This document shows positions 5,237 through 9,282 of a stretch of DNA of 9,282 bases, in pieces. The position numbers were made by a program, and so were the translations under genes. The notes beneath the pieces are model-generated. The model was not told the origin of the DNA. It did not search any database and was given only the letters and a program-made list of their open reading frames with translations. Each line of letters begins with the position of its first letter. The first letter of the stretch is position 1. Source of the DNA: Treponema sp. UBA4692 (lineage in GTDB: Bacteria > Spirochaetota > Spirochaetia > Treponematales > Treponemataceae). Where the stretch lies: NCBI GenBank assembly GCA_002404895.1, contig DHKO01000024.1, forward strand, positions 1-9,282, in the 5' to 3' direction.

Positions 5237-6325
5237 ATGACTAAAAAATCCCGCTTAATCACTCCAATCTGCATCGCTTCTATAATCGTTTACATAATTT
5301 TTGCCGCGAAGCCTCTTTCAAAAGAGATTCAGTTTTCGCCTGAATGGACGATAGACACTGAAATCGAGGCGGTTCCAGACGCGGAAGAAAAAAGCAAGCT
5401 TGACTATTCGGCGGCGGTTCCGTTCAAGCTCGGACAAACTTTGGGCTACGTTTCTGCGGACGGAAAACTTTTGAACAAGATTTCTTTTCCTTACAAGGCG
5501 ACCGTAAGCCAAAATTCATATTCAGTTTACGGAACCTCATCTGAAAAAATCGACTTTTTCGCGCCTGACGGAGAAAAAGCAGGCACGATTTTCCAGACGG
5601 GATTTCCTTATTTCACAGAAGAAAAAAAATGCATTTTCTTGCCAGGCGGCTCTGCGTTTGAAGTCCTGAATGACGACGGAAGCAAAAAATGGCTTTACGA
5701 AGGCTCAACGCCAGTCATCGCGTTTTCAGATTCAAAAAGCGGCGTGATTTCAGGATTCGCGGACGGAAACGTGATTGCGTTCAACAACGACGGAGAAATA
5801 ATCCAGCAGTACAAGCCGGGCGGAAGCGCGTACGAAGTGATTTACGGAGCTGCAATCTCGGACTCGGCGCGTTACGCAGCGACGCTTTCAGGACAGGAGA
5901 ACCAGCGTTTTGTGGTCTCGGAGAAATTTTCAAAGGAAACAGGCTCGAATTCTTCTATTATATTCTACAAGACGATGAACAAGGAGCTTAACAGACAGGT
6001 CGTTGTGAAATTCACGCGGGACGAGAAAAAAGTCTATTACGCTTCGGCTGACGGCGTGGGGCTTGTGAACCTGAAATCACTCAAAGACACGATGATTCCG
6101 ATAAAAGGCAGAGTTCTTTCGATGAAGGAATCAGACGACGGACGCGAGATGTTCATTTTGAGCAAGGAAAACGGAACTTACACAGTTTCTGTCGTGGAAG
6201 GATTCGGCGTTCTTGCAGGCTCTTTCAGTTTTGAAGCTTCAAGCGCGTGCATCGCGGCAAAAGATGGCTCGCTTTTTGTGGGACGCGACACAAAAATCTC
6301 GAAAATCAGAATCGGACACAACTAA
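5237..6325 (+). CDS. Membrane-anchored beta-propeller-like protein
   Basis: The 362-residue product begins MTKKSR followed by a hydrophobic helix (about 7-24), fitting an N-terminal anchor with the rest outside the cytoplasm. The body shows repeated short blade-like units in the style of WD40/PQQ propellers: LGYVSADGKLLNKI, IDFFAPDGEKAGTI, FEVLNDDGSKKWLYEG, GNVIAFNNDGEIIQQY, and later KKVYYASADGVGLVNL and EMFILSKENGTYTVSV. No catalytic motif is seen, so a binding or scaffold role is likelier than an enzyme. The frame is open upstream to an ATG at 5159, but the added 26 residues have no ribosome-binding site and read unlike a coding N-terminus; TATAAT lies 7 nt before the chosen ATG. The next gene starts 16 nt downstream, so the two are probably co-transcribed. 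The exact family is not recognised. Confidence 0.82.
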   Translation: MTKKSRLITPICIASIIVYIIFAAKPLSKEIQFSPEWTIDTEIEAVPDAEEKSKLDYSAAVPFKLGQTLGYVSADGKLLNKISFPYKATVSQNSYSVYGTSSEKIDFFAPDGEKAGTIFQTGFPYFTEEKKCIFLPGGSAFEVLNDDGSKKWLYEGSTPVIAFSDSKSGVISGFADGNVIAFNNDGEIIQQYKPGGSAYEVIYGAAISDSARYAATLSGQENQRFVVSEKFSKETGSNSSIIFYKTMNKELNRQVVVKFTRDEKKVYYASADGVGLVNLKSLKDTMIPIKGRVLSMKESDDGREMFILSKENGTYTVSVVEGFGVLAGSFSFEASSACIAAKDGSLFVGRDTKISKIRIGHN

Positions 6326-6341
6326 GCCGAAATCAGAAAAA

Positions 6342-7223
6342 ATGGAGAAAATAAGAATTATGAAAGCAAAGCAGGCGTTTTTTTTCGGAGTTTTGGCGTT
6401 GTCGTTTTCAGGAATATCGGCTTTTGACTGGCCGCAGAATGAGATTATGTCGGATTCCTTTTACTCATACTTCGGGCAGCTTCGAGGCGGAACAATCAGC
6501 ACATCGCTTGTCTTCTCAGAGAGCAAGGAGGTAAAGGCGGCGGAGTCGGGACACATTCTTGCGGTCATCGCAGAGCATGACGAGGACGACCTTTTTGACT
6601 CAACGCTTGGAAACGCGGTTATAATCTCGCACAATGACAAGCTCGCGACAGTTTACGCGAATCTTGAAGATGAAAATCAGGACGAGCTTTTTGAGACAAC
6701 GGAAATTGAATCCGGGACAAGACTCGGAACAACGAGCAACTCAGGCTGGCAGACAGGCGAAGCGTGCCTTGAATTTCAGGTTCTCGACCTTAAAAACCAG
6801 ACTTATGTGAATCCGCGTATTTTAATGCCGAGAATAGGAAACGAGCTGGAGCTTACGATAAAAAACATTTCAGCAGTGAACAAGAAAGGCGAGAGATTCG
6901 ACTTCAACACGACAAAAAATCTTCAGGCTGGAACTTATCTTCTTTACAGGGAGCGGCAGGAAATCGCCATGCCTTACAAGACAACTGTTTTTGTGAACGG
7001 AGCGGCTGCGGACTCAATCACTTACGACACGCTAATCAACAAAGACGGAAGAATTTGCGTGAACGGAAAGAAAACTTATTCCGCTGACGTAATTTATCCA
7101 GACGCTCAACGCCATTTCTTGGGCGAAATCATGCTTCCGAGAGGAAAAACCACGGTCTCAGTGCTCGTTCAGGATATTCTCGGAAAGGAAAAGCAGCTTA
7201 CATATACGATTGAGGCAAGATAA
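6342..7223 (+). CDS. Secreted protein with a degenerate M23/LytM-like domain
   Basis: The N-terminus has a signal peptide whose hydrophobic core FFFGVLALSFSG ends in ISA before FDWP, a plausible cleavage site. The following region follows the M23/LytM fold order: an opening strand (GGTISTSLVFSE), KAAESGHILAVI, GNAVIISHNDKLATVYANL, GTRLGTTSNSGWQTG and EACLEFQVLD with VNPRILMP. The expected zinc and catalytic residues appear lost: no HxxxD in the first block, YAHL is YANL, and HLH is CLE. An active endopeptidase is therefore unlikely. EnvC/NlpD-type LytM proteins with the same losses activate amidases. The C-terminal roughly 110 residues look Ig-like or beta-sandwich (VFVNGAAADSI to VSVLVQDILG). 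ATG at 6342 is chosen; ATG at 6360 is an alternative with GGAG 12 nt upstream. The frame's longer extension to 6213 overlaps the previous gene and is rejected. Confidence 0.85.
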   Translation: MEKIRIMKAKQAFFFGVLALSFSGISAFDWPQNEIMSDSFYSYFGQLRGGTISTSLVFSESKEVKAAESGHILAVIAEHDEDDLFDSTLGNAVIISHNDKLATVYANLEDENQDELFETTEIESGTRLGTTSNSGWQTGEACLEFQVLDLKNQTYVNPRILMPRIGNELELTIKNISAVNKKGERFDFNTTKNLQAGTYLLYRERQEIAMPYKTTVFVNGAAADSITYDTLINKDGRICVNGKKTYSADVIYPDAQRHFLGEIMLPRGKTTVSVLVQDILGKEKQLTYTIEAR

Positions 7224-7225
7224 AT

Positions 7226-7254
7226 TTGAATCCGTTCCGATTACGTGGTAAAAT
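7226..7254 (+). promoter_or_regulatory. Candidate promoter of the first phosphohexomutase, leaderless spacing
   Basis: TTGAAT (7226-7231) and TAAAAT (7249-7254) are 17 nt apart. TAAAAT ends 8 nt before the ATG at 7263. The -35 and -10 match consensus at four and five positions respectively. There is no convincing Shine-Dalgarno for 7263, which supports initiation on a leaderless or near-leaderless mRNA. The gene may also be read through from 6342-7223. Confidence 0.48.
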
Positions 7255-7262
7255 CAACGGAT

Positions 7263-9065
7263 ATGGAACACAATATGATTACTTCCGCGTCTGGATGGCG
7301 AAAAGTCTTTGCCATTTCAGGCGATGAGACCGACACAACATCAGATATTGGCGAAACTAACAATACAATAGCATTTTTAGCGGCAGACACTTTTGCCGAC
7401 TACATTCTTGAAAAAAAATCATCTCCGACAGTAATTTTAGGAATAGACACAAGACCTACAGGGCCTGCAATCGCAGAGGCAATGCTGAAAGTCCTTATGG
7501 CGCGGAAAATCGCCGTGAGCTACGCCGGAGTTATCGCGGCGCCTGAAATCATGGCTTTCAGCCGGACAGCCGACGCATTTGTCTACATCTCCGCGAGCCA
7601 CAATCCAATCGGACACAACGGAATAAAATTCGGCTTGAACGACGGCGGAGTTCTATGCGCTCAGGAAAACGCGAAACTTGTTAAAGAATTCAACAGAAGA
7701 TGCCATTCAGGCGAGGAAATCGAAAGAATCAAAAATCTTGCGGAAAAATGCGAGCTTGAAGACTTGGACTGGGTCTTCACTGAAAGCGTTGCTGTAATAA
7801 GAGAGGCTGCAAGCACTTACAGAAATTTCGCGAAGATGACAATCGCCGGAACAGACAAAATCGCAGCGCAAAACAAGCTTTTCGCCACAATCAGGCAGAA
7901 TGTTCTTTCAAATCCGATTGGAATCGTTGCCGACATGAACGGCTCTGCAAGAACTCTCTCTATCGATGCGGATTTTTTCAAGGAATGCGGAATTTCGTTC
8001 TATGCAATCAACAACAAGCCGGGCGAAATCGTTCATGCGATTATTCCAGAGGCAGACAACCTAATCTGGTGCGCGGCTGAGATGGAAAAGCTCCATGAGG
8101 ACGGACGCGCAGAAGCCGTGCTTGGCTATATGCCTGACTGCGACGGCGACAGAGGAAATATCGTTTTTTGGAACGACCAGGAAAAAGAGGCGCAGGTTCT
8201 TCAGGCGCAGGAAGTTTTCGCGGTTTCAGTTCTCTCGGAGCTTGCATGGGAATGCCATTCCAACATTGACAAGGATGAAAAGCTTGCGGTCGCTGTGAAC
8301 GGACCGACATCTATGAGAATCGAAGAGATTGCAAAAGCGTTCGGAGCAGAAGTTTTCCGTGCGGAAGTTGGCGAGGCAAATGTTGTGAACCTTGCGCGCG
8401 AAAAAAGGAACGAAGGCTACACCGTGAGGATTCTTGGCGAAGGCTCGAACGGCGGAAACATAACACATCCGGCGGCAGTGCGCGACCCTCTAAACACGAT
8501 TTTCGCGCTGATTAAGCTTCTTGTCATAAGAGATTCTATTGATGAGAACGGCTCTTACGTGAAAGGCCTTTTCCATCTTTGGTGCTCGCTCAGCGGACAG
8601 GAAGAAAAATACCGCGACGACTTTACTCTTCTTGATGTCATAAATTCCCTTCCAGCCTACACGACAACTGGAGTCGCCGAGGACAGGGCGATTCTTCACA
8701 TAAAATCATCTGACCACGCAAAACTGAAGTCAAATTTCCAGAAGATTTTTGAAAACCAGTGGAAAATTCAAAAAGACACGCTTTACGAAAAATACGGGAT
8801 TTGCTCTTACATTGCCGTGGCGACGGTCGGCACAAAAGAGACAAAAAATATCACGGATTACTCGGTGAGCGGAAAAGGCGGCCTGAAAATCATTTTTTAT
8901 GATGAAAATGAAAATCCGCTTGCGTTCATCTGGATGAGGGGAAGCGGAACAGAGCCGGTTTTCCGAGTGATGTGCGATGTAAAAGGCAAAAATCCTAAAA
9001 TAGAGCGGAAACTTTTGGAATGGGAGACAAAAATGATTCTTAAAGCCGACCAGCTGACAAAATAA
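7263..9065 (+). CDS. Phosphohexomutase (phosphoglucomutase/phosphomannomutase superfamily)
   Basis: This 600-residue enzyme of the alpha-D-phosphohexomutase superfamily interconverts sugar 1- and 6-phosphates. All four family loops are visible: phosphoserine loop SASHNPIGHNGIKFG (catalytic Ser112), metal loop DCDGDRG (Asp292, Asp294, Asp296), sugar-binding loop GEGSNGG (392-398), and phosphate-binding RGSGTEPVFRVM (559-570). It is much longer than the 450-residue bacterial PMM/PGM and GlmM proteins, nearer the 560-600-residue PgcA-like class. The sugar loop differs from the usual GEESGGH form, so substrate (glucose, mannose or an amino sugar) cannot be assigned. The frame opens with GTG at 7245, but ATG at 7263 is preferred; ATG at 7275 is a further possibility. 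A second phosphohexomutase gene begins 62 nt downstream. Confidence 0.92.
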   Translation: MEHNMITSASGWRKVFAISGDETDTTSDIGETNNTIAFLAADTFADYILEKKSSPTVILGIDTRPTGPAIAEAMLKVLMARKIAVSYAGVIAAPEIMAFSRTADAFVYISASHNPIGHNGIKFGLNDGGVLCAQENAKLVKEFNRRCHSGEEIERIKNLAEKCELEDLDWVFTESVAVIREAASTYRNFAKMTIAGTDKIAAQNKLFATIRQNVLSNPIGIVADMNGSARTLSIDADFFKECGISFYAINNKPGEIVHAIIPEADNLIWCAAEMEKLHEDGRAEAVLGYMPDCDGDRGNIVFWNDQEKEAQVLQAQEVFAVSVLSELAWECHSNIDKDEKLAVAVNGPTSMRIEEIAKAFGAEVFRAEVGEANVVNLAREKRNEGYTVRILGEGSNGGNITHPAAVRDPLNTIFALIKLLVIRDSIDENGSYVKGLFHLWCSLSGQEEKYRDDFTLLDVINSLPAYTTTGVAEDRAILHIKSSDHAKLKSNFQKIFENQWKIQKDTLYEKYGICSYIAVATVGTKETKNITDYSVSGKGGLKIIFYDENENPLAFIWMRGSGTEPVFRVMCDVKGKNPKIERKLLEWETKMILKADQLTK

Positions 9066-9068
9066 ACC

Positions 9069-9084
9069 GCAGATTTCGGTCTGC
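9069..9084 (+). terminator. Small hairpin after the first phosphohexomutase gene
   Basis: GCAGA (9069-9073) pairs with TCTGC (9080-9084) around a 6-nt TTTCGG loop just past the stop codon. No T-run follows, so it is a poor intrinsic terminator and may only shape the 3' end or attenuate read-through. Confidence 0.25.
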
Positions 9085-9107
9085 CTGAAAATCAAAAATT
9101 ATCATAT

Positions 9108-9127
9108 TAAAATCAAAGGAGAAATTT
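9108..9127 (+). promoter_or_regulatory. -10-like box and Shine-Dalgarno of the second phosphohexomutase
   Basis: AAAGGAG (9115-9121) lies 6 nt before the ATG at 9128 and is the best ribosome-binding site in the window. TAAAAT (9108-9113) with CTGAAA 17 nt upstream (9085-9090) is a possible promoter, but it would leave only a very short leader. Confidence 0.5.
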
Positions 9128-9282
9128 ATGGAAAAAACAGAAATTCTTGAGCGTGCAAAAAAGTACATCGAAGAAGAAAAGGACGAGAGATTCCGGAAGG
9201 AAGTTGAGGAGCTTGTCGAAAAAGAGGATATGAAGGAGCTTGAAGACAGATTCTATCAGACTCTTGAATTTGGAACAGGCGG
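9128..9282 (+). CDS. Phosphohexomutase, PgcA-like, N-terminal part (partial)
   Basis: The first 51 codons are present and the gene runs off the right edge. The sequence is a charged helical N-terminus (ERAKKYIEEEKDERFRKEVEEL) followed by KELEDRFYQTLEFGTGG. In long PgcA-type phosphoglucomutase/phosphomannomutase proteins, the DRFY-x-x-LEFGTGG motif leads directly into the (L/M)RG-x-x-G start of domain 1. The catalytic serine and metal loops would lie beyond the window. A strong Shine-Dalgarno fixes the start. It follows another phosphohexomutase in the same direction, so this is a tandem pair. Confidence 0.85.
   Translation, partial: MEKTEILERAKKYIEEEKDERFRKEVEELVEKEDMKELEDRFYQTLEFGTG

Noticed and set aside
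6213..6341. N-terminal extension of the LytM-like protein
   Set aside because: It overlaps the end of the propeller gene in another frame and would bury the clear signal peptide 43-50 residues inside the protein.
8730..9095. 121-codon minus-strand open frame over the phosphohexomutase 3' end
   Set aside because: It lies over the conserved phosphate-binding loop of the mutase, so it is a shadow; no independent start signal is seen.
1..9282. CRISPR array, tRNA, rRNA, insertion sequence or prophage
   Set aside because: No regular repeat-spacer pattern, cloverleaf, rRNA-like sequence, transposase or phage gene was visible on either strand.

Overview
The window reads as ordinary chromosomal DNA of a spirochaete, most probably a host-associated (gut or oral) Treponema. 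The evidence is a protein joining an excisionase-type helix-turn-helix to a PtsN-type EIIA domain, a treponeme-style lipoprotein with a propeller-like body, several small membrane proteins with no recognisable family, and moderate GC content with A-rich genes. The genus call is inference; no rRNA or other marker is present. I see no transposase, CRISPR array, tRNA or rRNA.

Layout. Bases 1-233 hold an apparent C-terminal tail of a gene entering from the left (stop at 59-61), a T9 tract and a doubtful 41-codon ORF. From 234 to 5002 everything is on the minus strand. Read in transcription order it runs: GTG-started HTH-EIIA protein (4352-5002), propeller-like lipoprotein (3024-4304), single-pass membrane protein (2376-2963), four-pass membrane protein with a GTG start (1793-2317), a 149-bp gap holding a palindromic REP-like element (1699-1763), and a MATE-family exporter (234-1643). 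A divergent control region (5003-5236) follows. The plus strand then carries a membrane-anchored beta-propeller-like protein (5237-6325), a secreted protein with a degenerate M23/LytM domain (6342-7223), a 600-residue phosphohexomutase (7263-9065), and the start of a second phosphohexomutase of PgcA type (9128 to the window end).

How the genes may work together. The four genes 5002 to 1793 look like one operon behind a perfect TTGACA promoter, starting with a protein that could couple PTS phosphorylation state directly to DNA binding. The other three products are envelope proteins of unknown role. The propeller and degenerate-LytM pair looks like an envelope or cell-wall scaffold unit. The two mutases would supply sugar phosphates for glycolysis, storage or envelope glycans.

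Most notable observations: (1) four genes lack a Shine-Dalgarno and have a -10-like hexamer ending 7-9 nt before the ATG, as expected for leaderless mRNAs, while other genes here have good Shine-Dalgarno sites; (2) the LytM-like domain appears to have lost its zinc ligands; (3) the HTH-EIIA fusion; (4) tandem phosphohexomutases, the first with an unusual sugar-binding loop. I found no clearly new defence or mobile system.
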